Assembly (NCBI RefSeq): GCF_000934685.1 | Contig: NZ_JYNQ01000001.1 | Span: 2,902,501-2,966,500, forward strand | Length of the DNA stretch: 64,000 nucleotides | Direction of reading: 5' to 3' | From: Lacinutrix sp. Hel_I_90 | GTDB taxonomy: Bacteria; Bacteroidota; Bacteroidia; Flavobacteriales; Flavobacteriaceae | Shown: positions 63,850-64,000 of the stretch, one piece after another | Layout of the letters: each line of letters begins with the position of its first letter | How positions within the stretch are numbered: position 1 is the first letter of the stretch | Notes under the pieces: model-generated | The model's database searches: none | The model's input: only the letters and a program-made list of their open reading frames with translations | Told to the model about the DNA's origin: nothing | Made by a program: the position numbers and the translations under genes

Positions 63850-64000
63850 TAAATAATATATACATAATAGGCGTTGGATTAATAGGCGGGAGCTTGGCTT
63901 TAGACATTAAAGCAAAAAGACCAGATGCGACTATTTTTGGGATAGATAATTCAGAAGAAAATCTAACGATGGCTTTAGAATTAGGTGTAATAGATATAAA
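63846..64000 (+). CDS. tyrA: prephenate dehydrogenase (5' part; runs off the window)
   Basis: The last 155 bases open a frame starting MINNIYIIGVGLIGGSLALD, the NAD-binding fold of TyrA. It overlaps the aminotransferase stop by ATGA. Only about 51 residues are visible. Prephenate dehydrogenase supplies the tyrosine branch beside PheA, which fits the three-way aromatic leader peptide upstream. The operon probably continues to the right. Confidence 0.88.
   Translation, partial: MINNIYIIGVGLIGGSLALDIKAKRPDATIFGIDNSEENLTMALELGVIDI

Overview
The window is a 64 kb piece of an AT-rich chromosome from a Bacteroidota bacterium, most likely family Flavobacteriaceae. The evidence is a gldA gliding-motility ABC gene, -7 promoter boxes of the TAnnTTTG type, start codons without Shine-Dalgarno sequences, the acyl-citrulline route to arginine with a SOTCase-type ArgF', a split metH and dispersed short palindromes. 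I see no rRNA, tRNA, CRISPR array, phage or transposase gene. Nearly every gene serves nitrogen or sulfur assimilation or amino-acid synthesis.

Layout: (1) 1-3.3 kb: 5' end of metK behind a SAM-II-type riboswitch, then ppc. (2) 3.4-12.4 kb: a divergent nitrogen unit, with porin, glnB and amt on the minus strand and gltBD on the plus strand. Two matched palindromes lie between them, about -41 and -93 from the predicted porin-glnB-amt promoter. (3) 12.7-19.7 kb: ilvD-ilvB-ilvN-ilvC-ilvA. (4) 19.9-29.3 kb: the complete acyl-citrulline arginine operon (GNAT synthase, argG, argC, proC, argD, argF', argB, argE, argH), preceded by a small ORF that ends in five Arg codons. (5) 29.4-37.0 kb: a secreted S9-type hydrolase, the leuACDB operon (minus strand) and a helical hypothetical protein. 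(6) 37.0-48.5 kb: methionine/threonine block: SAM-I riboswitch, metY, a MetX-aspartokinase-homoserine dehydrogenase fusion, metZ, split metH with a four-helix-bundle gene inside, metF. (7) 48.5-58.6 kb: sulfate-to-cysteine block: Rrf2 regulator, DUF2061, cysH, cysD, cysN, sulfite reductase, siroheme genes, ferredoxin reductase, cysE, cysM. (8) 58.6-61.5 kb: PagL-like protein, DUF2807 lipoprotein, gldA. (9) 61.6-64 kb: start of an aromatic amino-acid operon (pheA, aminotransferase, tyrA...) behind a leader peptide with eight aromatic codons in nine and a textbook attenuator.

The units connect chemically. Ammonium enters by Amt, is sensed by PII and enters metabolism through GOGAT. Ppc supplies oxaloacetate and so aspartate. 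The fusion enzyme makes and acylates homoserine. CysHDNI supplies sulfide to CysM, MetY and MetZ. MetH and MetF complete methionine, and MetK makes the SAM that both riboswitches sense. IlvA converts threonine to isoleucine precursor, and the valine branch feeds leuACDB.

The most unusual content is the RNA-level control: two SAM riboswitch classes and two candidate amino-acid leader peptides (arginine and aromatic) in one 64 kb stretch. Dispersed palindromes have also shaped gene ends, at metH, argD, ilvA and the four-helix-bundle element.
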